DNA from: Seiridium cupressi
Lineage: Eukaryota; Ascomycota; Sordariomycetes; Amphisphaeriales; Sporocadaceae
Reading direction: 5' to 3'
Assembly: GCA_036674765.1 (NCBI GenBank)
Contig: JARVKI010000146.1
Location: 1 to 64,000, forward strand
Length of the DNA stretch: 64,000 nt
In this document: piece after piece, positions 12,181 through 22,403 of the stretch
Position numbering within the stretch: position 1 is the stretch's first letter
Layout: each line of letters begins with the position of its first letter
Position numbers and translations under genes: made by a program
Notes under the pieces: generated by a model
Database searches by the model: none
The model's input: the letters and a program-made list of their open reading frames with translations, nothing else
Told to the model about the DNA's origin: nothing

Positions 12181-12956
12181 CTAGTTCCGGGCATCTTTCT
12201 TACCTGGTGCTGATACAACAAACTTTTTCAGCCAATCTACGTGACGCTGATCTAAATGCCAAATCACATCGAGTTTCAAATCATTAAACGTAAACAGGAA
12301 GCGGAGTCTCCGTAAAGATGCAGTCAATAACAGCTCGCATGCCAAGCTAGGCAGGTAACTGACCAGTGGACAAAGTTGAAGCTCCTCCAGGACGCGAAGT
12401 CGTGCAGGTCAAAGCGGTCGAACCCATCCTGCCGCCTGATCTGTTCAATCGAAAGCCGTTTCAGCGTGTGCTTGTGGCCGGAGAGAACCTGGATGATAAA
12501 TCCGTAGCTCCATACGCATCGATCACGGCAGGCGCTGATCAAGCACTCCCATGGGAGGTCCTCTATACAATTTGCATCGATTGTCAGCCTCAGCCTCAAT
12601 TAAACGGTATGTTCCAAGTGCGTCCTGAGTTGCCAAGTCCAACCAAAATAAGGTATCTCAGGTTCGGTAAAGATTCAATGGTCGTTATTGTGTACCCAAA
12701 TGCAAACTTTGAGCACTCTCCAAGATTGATTGACAGTTATTTGCAGAGCATAATTAGGTTCGAATTGCGATGCAGCGTTTTTTGCAGCCAAAAAGTGTGA
12801 GGAAAGAAGTGGTTGTGTTAGATCGTGGAATCGGCGACATGTCAAAGTCAACGGGTAGATGGCGCGCTGATGTGATATACTATAGCTCGGCACAACATTG
12901 AAAAGCTCCCCAAAAGAACGAAGCAATATTTCGCTAGGGCATTTGGTATGTGACAT
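12181..12956 (-). pseudogene. F-box/leucine-rich protein gene, frameshifted remnant
   Basis: Reading from ATG 12956, the first frame encodes CPSEILLRSFGELFNVV and then YPLTLTCRRFHDLTQPLL, a fungal F-box (motif: cP-EIL...L--TCR-F-dLt-p-L). The continuation is found in other frames: SLPNLRYLILVGLGNSG at about 12600-12690, LRLRLTIDANCIEDLPWECLI through HTLKRLSIEQIR and FDLHDFASWRSFNFVHWSV at 12360-12599, and SLRRLRFLFTFNDLK to a stop TAG at 12181-12183. Each piece fits the leucine-rich tail of fungal F-box proteins, but at least three frame changes (near 12690, 12600 and 12360) separate them, with no intron signals at those points. F-box proteins act as substrate adaptors of SCF ubiquitin ligases; this copy cannot make a full-length product. 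Confidence 0.65.
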
Positions 12957-15294
12957 TGTTCATGATCCACCTCTCCAGCAGGGCAAAAGTCATCCACGCG
13001 ATGCAGGATGAGCATTGTGCATCGTGATTCGAATGTTGTAGTCCAGAGATCTCCTTCACTGAAAGTGTGGACAACCACCACTCTCCCAGATCGAGAGAAG
13101 CCTAGAAGAGTCTGCAATGGTACCAAGAAGGAAAGTAGTCTACTCGGAAAGAAATAATACGCTCTGATTTTGGTCCTGCCTTGACGTAAAATAGTATTGG
13201 AAGCTTGTTCTCCACGCGAGAATATTTCAACGTGGCTGGCTACTCCCTCCTCGCGTGAATACCTGTCACGTGAGACAGGGATGGATTGTTGGAATGTGGC
13301 GTAGATAAGTGAGCGGACCCGGATCTTCTATGTTACACATGTTACACAGTAGTCAATAATTAGCCGAGAGATTTTATTGTCTTATATAGTGACGTAGTCT
13401 TACATTATGATAGTCAGAGAGCGGTCTCACGTGATGTCATTTACTAAAAGCCTTACGCCGCGGCCAGTCGCGTTCAAAATAGGTCGCTTTGACTGGCAAT
13501 AATATCAATAGTGTGTGAAAGTCGTTCACCACAATTGAAGCATGAGTTAAAGGCTCTTGCATTTGACTCCAGAAATAATGTTTTATTCAAACCACTGCAA
13601 CGAAAAACATTAAGAAGCCATACTTGTACATACCTACCAAGCGTCATGCACTGCAGGTTCGACGAGATCCGGTGACACGAGTAGCTCTGTCAACGGCAAT
13701 AGCGGGTAAAACGTGAGACAAACCCTTACTCAGCACAGTGGAAACCAATCACGAAAACAAATCGTTAATTAAAGACCGTCTTTAATAAGTGTTTATAGTT
13801 AGTTTCAGGCCCCGTTGAAGTTCACGGTTTCACCAGAGTAGACAACTTGTTTAATAGAGAAATAATGAATTCTACAGGACAGAACCTCCCCTTGATGTTC
13901 AAATTTTACCAAAAATCGCATGTTTGATAGTCCGTTATGATTACTCAGGATCAGGAAGATATGGTGCAACATGCAACTAGTGAGAGAGACATGACCCAAA
14001 ACAATGACAGCAATATCTAAGTATGATTGTACTCCATTTACCACTACTACCTACATAAAAAACAAGCCATCGTTCAGCCAGATTCTATGACTACTCTCCA
14101 CGCCATATGCTATCATTATCATGTTTGTTATGGCTTGTCTAATTAATCTTTAAATAAGGCTTAGCCTCGTTGAGTACTAAATGGTCTCTGTGGATCATTC
14201 CTCTGGCAACGCGTCTGATAATACTGTCCATACACCAGGCCCGCCTTATAGAAATAATTCGTACACTCGCATACTTTGATGTATATATTTCTTCTTGAAA
14301 ATTTATGATATGGTCAGTCTCCTAGCTTTTATTCTTTCTCAACCTCTGTGATGAATTTCGATATATTCTTGAAAACTGGCGGCTTCGAAACAGCCAGAAC
14401 TATTCCAAAAAGCCAAGACATAGCAAAATCAAAATGACGGCGAAGTCCATTGGAGGCTATGAAAATATCTACAAATTTATGAAAAGCCGTCAGATAGAGA
14501 TCATAGACTGCCGATGCCAGTCATTAACTCTGGGACAGCTATTGGCGTTTTAGCCGATAGAGCCGTTAGCTCCTATAACATGTTTAATATAGCATGTAAC
14601 AGAACTCGTATAAATCCAGTAACACAACTAAGCAACGAAGATAGCCAATCCAGATCGCATGAAAACTAAATTATTTCAGTAATGCTACTGGGAAATTCAG
14701 GGTGGTGGCAGAGACCACATATCGTCAAGGTTAAGCTCAAGGTCTATTGGTTTTCTAGACAAACGGTGGACTTCTCCTCGTAAGTGTTAGTCAATGCCTT
14801 TGGCAGCTGATGGTATATAGATGCATATTTGAAAGTCCCTAGGGGATTTCTGAGCTCCCGCGATCGTTCAAGAGTACGTATATGCTCTTGGACCTTTTTA
14901 TCTTGCGGTCTGGGCCTTTTGTATAGTTGAGGGCATCAGAATTTTGCATGAAACGCATGGGTTCTAGTGGTCAAACTCTTTGGATCGTTTACTCACTCAT
15001 ATTCCCAAGTTCGTGGGATAGTAGCCCACAACTTTCTGAGCAGTGATTCAAGAGACTCGCAGAAGGTTTTGAGCGCATTGCAATGTAGCCTAAATAGAAA
15101 TTTAAAAGAGGAAAATGGGAAAGTCAATTTGTAACAGATAAAGAGCGTTGTATTCGTAGAAAATGAATGAACAGAATCCAATCCAAGACAGCCCGACACC
15201 AATGCTAACCTAACTCCTGCTTCTCATTTCCGTGTACAGTGTTGAGAAGCCTTTACAAATCCACACAGATCCCTTGAATTCTCCGACGTTTAAC
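12957..15294. other. AT-rich gene-poor block
   Basis: About 2.3 kb without a gene I can support. From 13300 to 14900 the sequence is markedly AT-rich with stops in all frames and short A/T runs. It could be an eroded repeat, but I recognise no transposase, reverse transcriptase or terminal repeats. Confidence 0.5.
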
Positions 15295-15677
15295 TTAGCT
15301 GGGAATGCACGAGAGACTGGCGTAGGGGTTGCTGTTGGGGAAGTAGCAGTCTATAAAAAGAATTAGCTTGCAACCCTCATGTGGATGTTTTCGCTGTGAA
15401 ACTTACGGCCGCTGATGGTGTCAGAGCTGGTGGAAGGGCCGTCCTTGTACTTGCAGCTGTCGCCTTGCTTGTGGCTGCAGTTATTGGGGCAGTTGCAGGC
15501 GGAATCTGTGCAAAGAAGTCACATGTCAATTTCGGCTTCAGAATGGAGATCTCGATGGTGCAAAAACTCACAGGCATCGGTAGCGATCAAAGCAGCTCTG
15601 GTGTCAACAGCAGCGCCCATTGCTCCGTTGGCGAAGACGAGAGCGGCGAGAGAGACGATGGTGGCCTGGAACTGCAT
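15295..15677 (-). CDS. Small secreted cysteine-rich protein (86 residues, three exons)
   Basis: Reconstructed from splice signals. Exons are 15677-15572, 15505-15407 and 15350-15295, separated by introns of 66 bases (donor GTGAGT, acceptor CACAG) and 56 bases (donor GTAAGT, acceptor TATAG). The exons sum to 87 codons including TAA. The protein begins MQFQATIVSLAALVFANGAM, a clear signal peptide ending in A-x-G-A, followed by a mature region of about 65 residues with six cysteines in the contexts ACNC, NNCS, SCKY, HCYF and SCIP. Six cysteines allow three disulfides. Such proteins in fungi are candidate effectors, antimicrobial peptides or surface proteins; the family was not recognised, so no activity is assigned. 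A minus-strand TATAAA box lies at 15827-15832, about 150 bases upstream of the ATG, and the ATG context TCAAAATG suits a fungal start. Confidence 0.8.
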
Positions 15678-15826
15678 TTTGATTGTAGTTTGTTGTAGTA
15701 GAAGTGTTTGGTTGTGAAACTATCTTGGGAAGTTTGTGCTGTTTAGACGAAGCTTGTAGTGAGTTTTAGGCGTTGATTGTTAATGCAGATTGAGAATTGA
15801 CTTCTTCTATCAGGAATCTCGTGATC

Positions 15827-15832
15827 TTTATA
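15827..15832 (-). promoter_or_regulatory. TATA box of the small secreted protein gene
   Basis: TATAAA on the minus strand about 150 bases upstream of the start codon at 15677, a plausible distance for a fungal gene with a leader of about 100 bases. Confidence 0.45.
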
Positions 15833-17717
15833 CCTTTTCACAGCTCCCAACTTGACACATCAACCAAGCAACACCAATCTCGTGGACCCATGTCAGAGCC
15901 TGAACCAGTAGTCCATCTTTGTCATCTCTGTTCGATTCCTGGGCAACTGGTCTGCTACTGTTCCATGCCTAAAGCGATGAACTACGTCGAGGCTCAAATC
16001 CTGATACCGTCATTGCGGAGCGTATGGATTGCTAGAGACTTAGTTATGGTGTCATGGAAGTGAGGCAAATGTAACAACACTGTCTTATACAGGGGTTTAA
16101 ACTCTCTTACACTGTTGTTACTGTGCCGTAAGGATGCGGTGCCTCCGCGCTGTGAGCACGCGCAGAAATTGATGTGGCAGAAGACACTAGGACATTTCCG
16201 GACTGTTCCGGACCAAAGACGCTGAGTTAAAATAGAATGAGTGCTATTATACCCCACCATACTTCATGTGGAATAGCGTGGAATTCGGGTCGGGCTTACG
16301 GGCTTCGAGTCGCGCTGGGGAATCCCAGTCCGTGGCACAATGCCACGGCCCTAATATGAGTTAGTATGGTCGATCCCCACGTCATGCAAAAAATTACAGC
16401 TAACTTCTTTTGTTGCTTGTAGCGGTCCAGCGAATATGGTGCCGGGAGCACCGGCTTGACCGTCTTGTTCAGTGCGCGTCCCAGAAGTGCTCATTGCTTT
16501 ATTTGACAACATGTTCATTCCCGACTGTCACTGATTCTGATGTAGGATATGTTTTTAAAGGGGGAGTAGGAGGTGTTCATTCTTTCTTTTTACCTTTCCA
16601 AGTGAGCCGCGACAGCTATTTGCTAGGGATACCAGACTATTGAAAAATCCTTTAGCTGTGCCCTGCCTAGATACTTGGGAGTGCGACGGTCTTCATTTTG
16701 ATTGACAAGTGAGCGCAAGCGAGCCGTGCGGCATCAAAACCATCAGCACTTCGGTGACATGGTTTTGGATGATGTGTCGGTCTTGGCACCGGTACTGACC
16801 ACATCAGAAGCATCCATACCCCTGACAGCACACCCTAGTTCGAGACTCGGGGAAGGATTGCAGTACGCCTAGTACCGTGGTTTCAGGGCATCCCCCCTTT
16901 CAGGTTTCCTTCTGAAAAGGAAAAAGATAGTTAGTGTAAGAGCTGGCTCAGCGGGTTCTCATTGGCGGTTGGTTAGTACGACCAAGACCCCCCAGCCTCA
17001 CGTGCCTGGCTACCCAAAATAGCCCGATCATGAGACTTCCCCGCATTTTCGGTTGAAGCAAATGAAAGTCTCCACTGCCGATGGATCGTGTTACACATCG
17101 AAATCTTCGATCCTCGCAATGTCCATCAGAGATTCCTTCGTATGACTTAAGAACATAAACACATAGCCTCACTTGGCCCCCTTACGATCTGCTATAGGAT
17201 CTAGCGGATCATGTATTCCCTCAGCAGCAGATCGTCGTTCATTTGCAATGCTGCCATCTAGTCCCCGGAAACACGGTCGATCCGTGTACTAACCTCTTGG
17301 GTTTAGAGATCAACAGGTAACCTATTCACAAGGTTCTCTCTCTTGCCATACCATCGCTCATCGCAACATGATGCGATATTGCTAATTTTAACTCATTACC
17401 TCATATGCTCATGGTCAGTTAGTCTTGTTTGGATCTAGGAGTTATTTTTGGTTCACCATGGTGAAAAACCGATCTTGGAGGATGAAGTCCTGGCGGCAAA
17501 CTCGGAAAAGTCCATATGTCACCAAATGATGAAGAGAACAAGTCCCCACCTGGGTCCGCATGAAAATATTATAAGAACATTGTGAAAAACCGGACGAGAA
17601 AATCTTTTTTGTTCATCAGCACTTGCATACTCATTGACCAGAACTTGATTCGGATTCCAAACCATCTTCGCATTCTTCGCATTCTTCTCATTATCTTAAC
17701 AATTACCAGCCACCAAG
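15833..17717. other. Intergenic with two hairpins, no gene recognised
   Basis: No coding signal. Two inverted repeats stand out: CCGTGGCA-CAA-TGCCACGG at 16330-16348 (8-base stem, 3-base loop) and CAAAACCAT...ATGGTTTTG at 16735-16767. The last 300 bases are the upstream region of the secreted-protein gene at 17718. Confidence 0.5.
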
Positions 17718-18460
17718 ATGTACAAACAATTTCTCTCCGCTTTTACTGCTCTAGCATGGGGCGCATCTACCGTCGTCGCCATTGAGCATGGCGAGTACGG
17801 GAACTACGCAGGCCTTGAGGTCAGATGGCAACAAGTCGGCCCAGAGGCTTTCACCGGAGTGCCAGCCGACAAGTGGGACGACACAGGTATGTCAAGCTCA
17901 ATCCACCACAACAAGTCATCCATTTGCTAACAACTCAAGTCCACAAACGAGATGACCAAGTACTGGACATGACAAACTTCAAGCGCACACTCCACCCTGA
18001 GGATGTGGGCATCCAATGGTTCGAAAGCCGCGATGCCCTAGACAAGCTTCAGGATCGAAACTTTAACCAGAAGTGTCAAGCTGTCGTGAGATGTGTTAAG
18101 AACGGTGCTGTCAACGTCGTTGCTGTCGGTCAAGATCTCTGGGTGCAGTACGCCACCGCTGCCGCTGCCAAGAAGGGCTACGAGAACGTCATGGATTTCC
18201 TGAACCAGCCGTTCTGGGCGAACGCTGGTGGTGTTGCCATTGCGGGAATTGTTTCCGGTCAGACCAACGCTGCGCTCGCCGGAACGTCTTGCAGTACCAC
18301 CTCCTCGGCAAACGACACACTCGGTGCTGTCATTGCCGCTGCTGTTGCAAGTAACCCAGAAGGCCAGACGTTGAACATCCAGGTCACTGGAGACTCTTCA
18401 GGATTCACCATGAACATTTCCGCCGGTCCGACGAACACCCATCCTTCCACCAGCTGTTAG
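17718..18460 (+). CDS. Secreted protein of unknown function with Kex2-type site
   Basis: Two exons, 17718-17886 and 17940-18460, flank a 53-base intron with donor GTATGT, branch GCTAAC and acceptor CTCAAG. The product is 229 residues. Residues 1-21 (ending STVVA) form a signal peptide. A dibasic KR at residues 59-60, within DDTVHKRDDQ, is a likely Kex2 cleavage site, separating a short pro-region rich in aromatic and charged residues from a mature part of about 169 residues. The mature part has four cysteines (KCQ, RCV, TSC, final TSC) and a hydrophobic Ala/Gly-rich centre (NAGGVAIAGIVSGQTNAALAG). I do not recognise the family and assign no activity. The hydrophobic stretch might associate with membranes. 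Ordinary codon use and clean splice sites indicate a functional gene. Confidence 0.82.
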
Positions 18461-19210
18461 ATATCCTAAACAAATACAGTATGTGGATTAATGTCGGAGG
18501 AAAGACGGCTCTCTTGTGAAAAGTATACATAGGCTGATCTACTAGCTTACTCGATCCTGCGGGAATGTTTGTCTTTATGAGTTGAGATGGAGTTCTGGGT
18601 TGTTTTTGCTGAACGTGGGTGGGATGCAATCACTATCAGTCGATTTGGAGGAAGTTTATTCAATTGTTTACTGTCTGGTCCATTAGAAACCGTGCTTTGT
18701 GACAAACGCGTTTCCGGTAGATGCTTTGAAGAATCATCAGTGATTGCCAACAAACACGAAATTCTGAATGATCACATGTTCGCCATAGCTCTTACGCGCG
18801 GAGTTATAATCGCATTCATGATGTCTTAAAACGCTTACCACTTTTACTCGCTGTCCATAGATTAGCTAGGAACACATTGATAGGTGCTTTCGATATTATA
18901 TCGATTCAGAGGTAGTTGTTCTCGGTCAGTATTCTCGGCTGAACACATTGATTTGTTAGTCGAACGTCGCGGTGCGCGCCTAACTGGCCCGAAATACATG
19001 TCAGAAAAGCGATTGCTTTGCCCTTGGTACTATCATCGTAACCTACTGTTTCTATTATTGGGTACTTGGCTTTTCATTCTAGCCCATCACAATAAGCACT
19101 ACTGTAAGTATAGGGAATCCTACGACACCTTTTTAGGGTAGGATTGTGGTCGCAACATCCCAGTCATTGATCATATCAGGTGGGGTCTATTAGATCGAAA
19201 GATCGACTCC
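18461..19210. other. Intergenic, no gene recognised
   Basis: 3' flank of the secreted-protein gene and the distal upstream region of the membrane-protein gene; only short unsupported open frames. Confidence 0.55.
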
Positions 19211-19228
19211 ACGTCACGGCTGTGACGT
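19211..19228. promoter_or_regulatory. Inverted repeat with two TGACGT cores (bZIP/CRE-like)
   Basis: ACGTCAC (19211-19217) and GTGACGT (19222-19228) form a perfect 7-base inverted repeat around GGCT. The half-site contains TGACGT, the core bound by fungal CRE/ATF-type bZIP factors. It sits about 170 bases upstream of the ATG at 19398, so it is a plausible control element of that gene; binding is inferred. Confidence 0.4.
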
Positions 19229-19397
19229 CTCCCCACAGTGGCGCCAGCTCTAAAAGCAGAACAAATCCCCGTGCCAAAACTTTGCCCATTCTTGCTCCAA
19301 CCCCAAATTGAAGTTGATCCTTCCATCAAGACCGAACACCGACAACCTCTCTATTCACGTTCATCTGCATATACAACCTGAGCTCATCACATCCAAC

Positions 19398-20063
19398 ATG
19401 GTAATGCATTGGTATCAAGAAACAAGTCTGTACGAATTTCTCTCCACCAGTATTTTCTGGAGTTTCGGGGTTCTCACCATCGGCTTGACCTTTTGGACTA
19501 CCCGACAAATCAATCTCTTTGACGAGCATGAGCATGCTACCAAGTCTGCAGACAACACGTCAAATGGCGACGAGTCGAACGATCCCCGAACCTCTGCCAC
19601 AGCGATGTCCCGTTCTTCCGGGCGCCATAACTTTTGGTTGCAGCCACACATCACCTCGCGTCCTCGCCAAATTCATGCCATCGTAGTGTCTACTCTTCTC
19701 CTCGGAGTGGAGCTCCTCGAAGGCTCTTGGGTACTCAGGACAGCTTGCCGATTCACTGTGGCAGTCTGGAAGGGAACATGGCTGCAAATGAAGTCCTACG
19801 TTGTAGGCTTAGTTTGTTATCTACCCATCACACTAGTCATGGTGGCTGCATGGGTCGCGGTTCTGTGCGTTGGTCTCTATATAGTCTCAGCACAGGTACT
19901 CTATATCATCAAGCTGTCTGAGCTCCGACCCGGTGCACGGATTTCTCAGTCAAGCAGCCAACGAACGCGGGAGAGCCAGAAGAGATATGATGAATCGGAC
20001 GACTTGAAAGAGGAGGAAGTTCTTAGAAATGGAAATGAACAAGAGAAAGAAAGCCTATTGTGA
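19398..20063 (+). CDS. Small integral membrane protein, unknown function
   Basis: A single-exon frame of 221 residues from the ATG at 19398 (context CCAACATGG, the first ATG in the frame). It has a hydrophobic segment near residues 15-35 (STSIFWSFGVLTIGLTFW), a polar Ser/Thr/Asn/Asp-rich loop, a second near 95-115 (IVVSTLLLGVELL) and a long hydrophobic stretch near 133-175 (VVGLVCYLPITLVMVAAW and AVLCVGLYIVSAQVLYII) that could be two helices. The C-terminal 45 residues are charged (Arg, Asp, Glu, Ser), likely cytosolic. No family recognised. The absence of introns and the lack of any disruptive stop support a real gene, but homology would need to confirm it. Confidence 0.6.
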   Translation: MVMHWYQETSLYEFLSTSIFWSFGVLTIGLTFWTTRQINLFDEHEHATKSADNTSNGDESNDPRTSATAMSRSSGRHNFWLQPHITSRPRQIHAIVVSTLLLGVELLEGSWVLRTACRFTVAVWKGTWLQMKSYVVGLVCYLPITLVMVAAWVAVLCVGLYIVSAQVLYIIKLSELRPGARISQSSSQRTRESQKRYDESDDLKEEEVLRNGNEQEKESLL

Positions 20064-21278
20064 GGAATTGATCACTAAGAACAACAAGACAAGGTCTGAT
20101 GGACCACGTGCTACATAGGCCGGGCTGCGCTACGCCTTGAAGACATCAATTCATATCACTTTCGGCTGATTGTATTGTTCGTTGGACGGACTTATCCGTG
20201 CATGATCAGGGCGCACCGACACGTGATAATCCGCATGTAACGCACTTTGGTACAATATTGACTGTGAGACACTTAGATTCCATGTATGCCTAGCATCTAG
20301 GCCATCCTTCAAAAGTCTATTCCATGCTGCGACTTGAAATATCCGCGCTGCATGCGGTCGCATCCGTGAGGCTAGGGGGCCATGTCCAAGTGTCTAGCGA
20401 AGGGTGGACGAAGTCACCAGTCAAGGAACCCCTTCAAGCCGTCTCGCTCAGCATGAACGTCACTAGCACATTTACTAACCTTAAAAATGGCGTCGGAATC
20501 TTCAGAGTGCACTAATTTTGCCAGAATAGGGGTTCCAGCCACTTGGATTATCGGGTTTCTCAACCACTACATATACACTAGCTACCTCCAAACTGCTGCC
20601 TCTGGCACCCTCCGGATACTCAATCAACCACTCGATTCATCTTATAACCTTCGTTCCATCCCAACAGGTTTATGTCGCGATAGTAAGAAATCGGGAGTTA
20701 TACTATTTTCGATTTAACTCAAATTGAGAAGCTGGGTGGACACAATCCGTCTTCCGGTCGAAGGTATGTGTCATGATGCCACTACTGGACTCGGCCTTCC
20801 CTGGAACCTGTATACTCGATCCTCTCCTTGCCTCTGCCTTCTGGCCGAGTCTGATGGATATTATCGTTCGGTGATCCAGGACCATTTGGCGCCAAAACGC
20901 CATCGCTCGCTTGCATCCGGTTCTCTTTATGGGCGTATCTTGAGGAGACTCACGCTAAGCGTCCCAGCGCTGCCGACGGAGGCTGAAGCATGAGACATAG
21001 ACCCACAAGGGTACTGAAACATTGACTTTCAAAGCATACACCATTTAGAATAGTTGAAGTCTACAGCCCCGTCCGTGTCCGGAAGAAAGACCCTGTGGTT
21101 TAGTGTTGGATATTCGGCGGAGAGATTGAGTTTGATTACAACAGTCTAGACCCGCGTGTGTTGGATCGTTACGCGTCAGCGACACTGAAGGTCGCTCACT
21201 AGATGACCTTACCGCCACGCTCTAGATGACTATTTCCAGAATGACGCAATTTCGCGTCTGTTCCGATGCGTACACTGA
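20064..21278. other. Intergenic, no gene recognised
   Basis: About 1.2 kb. Open frames at 20151-20993 are short and lack domains. The last part is the promoter region of the repeat-protein gene. Confidence 0.5.
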
Positions 21279-21286
21279 TATATAAG
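21279..21286 (+). promoter_or_regulatory. TATA box of the HGN-repeat protein gene
   Basis: TATATAAG lies about 115 bases upstream of the ATG at 21400, followed by a pyrimidine/CA-rich leader, a common fungal promoter arrangement. Confidence 0.5.
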
Positions 21287-21399
21287 TGTGTCGTTTTTCT
21301 CATTCCTTATATCAATCATAACACACAGGACAGCACTACCACACTCACAATCCTCATCAAAACCACTAAATAATAGTTATTACTCTACTCATTATCGAC

Positions 21400-21844
21400 A
21401 TGAAGTTCCTTCAGATCATTAGCTACGCTACTGTAGCCCTCGCTTTGCCTAACCCGGTTCTACTGGATGAGAATGCGAGTCTGGATAAGAGAACATCTTC
21501 GCTAAGCGACACTATTGCATCGCTAATCGGCAATATACGGAGTATTAAGGACTCCCATCAAGGTGGAGCGCGTAAGCACTATATTTCCACCTCTTAAATC
21601 AATTCACACCAGGCACCAGACAGCTTACCGATATTGAATAGAAACCGGCTCCAAACCCTCCAAGGGTTCCAATGGTGCGGCCAATAACCACAACAATGGC
21701 AACCACAATCACGGCAATCCCACTTTTGGTGATGGCCACCATGGTAACCATACGTTTGGTGAGGACAACCACGGTAACCACACGTTTGGTGACCATAACC
21801 ATGGTAACCAAACTCATGGAAACCCTAAGGGCGGTCATCATTAG
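21400..21844 (+). CDS. Secreted His/Gly/Asn-rich repeat protein
   Basis: Two exons, 21400-21571 and 21642-21844, join across a 70-base intron (donor GTAAGC, acceptor AATAG) to encode 124 residues. Residues 1-16 (MKFLQIISYATVALA) form a signal peptide and KR at 30-31 is a Kex2-type site. The C-terminal half is low complexity: a NNHNNGNHNHGN segment and then four tandem ten-residue units of the form HGNHTFG-D/E-x-N (degenerate at the ends), ending KGGHH. The 30-base units are visible in the DNA around 21716-21830. The mature part has many histidines and no cysteine. Histidine-rich repeats often bind zinc, copper or nickel, so metal binding at the cell surface is a reasonable guess, not shown. 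The splice donor is GTAAGC rather than GTAAGT; without splicing the frame stops 8 codons later. Confidence 0.75.
21716..21830 (+). repeat. Coding tandem repeat, 30-base unit
   Basis: About four copies of a 30-base unit containing GGTAACCA-ACGTTTGGTGA encode the HGNHTFG repeats of the secreted protein. Differences between copies are mostly synonymous (CAT/CAC, GGT/GGC), suggesting selection on the peptide repeat. Confidence 0.7.
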
Positions 21845-22178
21845 ACGGGGCTTCAAGTGGTGGAGGGTTTTTCAAACGAGGCGGATATTTCCATCAGGAT
21901 TACCTAAAAGAACTCTATTGAGTTAATGTACTGGCATGGGTGGACTCTCTTTTATGAACCCAAAAAACAACTGCGCTGATAGCATTGACGACGTCAATCC
22001 AGCCTTGCGAGTTGACTGGGCTACTCGTTGGAATAGGGGCCTAGCCACCTACGCTGCCGGGCTACCCAGCCTCCACTATCGTGTATATATAGACGAGCTA
22101 CACATCTGTCTCTAGCTTTCCGCTATTACTCAATTACTCACTCGTTTTATTCCTCATATACTCGACCGTCTTAACAGT

Positions 22179-22403
22179 ATGCGAAACAACAAAAAAAAAA
22201 AAAAAAAAGATCGGAAAGGTTGCGCCGCAACCAGGACAGCAAGTTTATGGGATGCTGTCACCCGGATGGAAGAAGCGAGGCAGAGGCATGGGCCAGACTT
22301 TCGAGGTCGAAGATTGAATCCTCAATACGTTAGTCACTTGCGTGTCTCCAGCCAGGGCTCGGCCAGTCTTGTTGAGATGGACGACCTCGATTATCAGCCT
22401 TGA
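22179..22403 (+). CDS. Possible small basic protein with poly-lysine run (uncertain)
   Basis: An open frame of 74 codons begins at ATG 22179 and passes through 18 consecutive A residues (22191-22208), giving six lysines. A TATATATAG motif at 22083-22091 and a CT-rich leader ending ACAGT just before the ATG look like a real promoter. The frame after the A run is ambiguous: one register reads DRKGCAATRT, while another register reads KIGKVAPQPGQQVYG and stays open for about 36 codons. A one-base change in the A run would swap them. No family recognised. It may be a small gene, a 5' exon or chance. Confidence 0.3.
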   Translation: MRNNKKKKKKDRKGCAATRTASLWDAVTRMEEARQRHGPDFRGRRLNPQYVSHLRVSSQGSASLVEMDDLDYQP

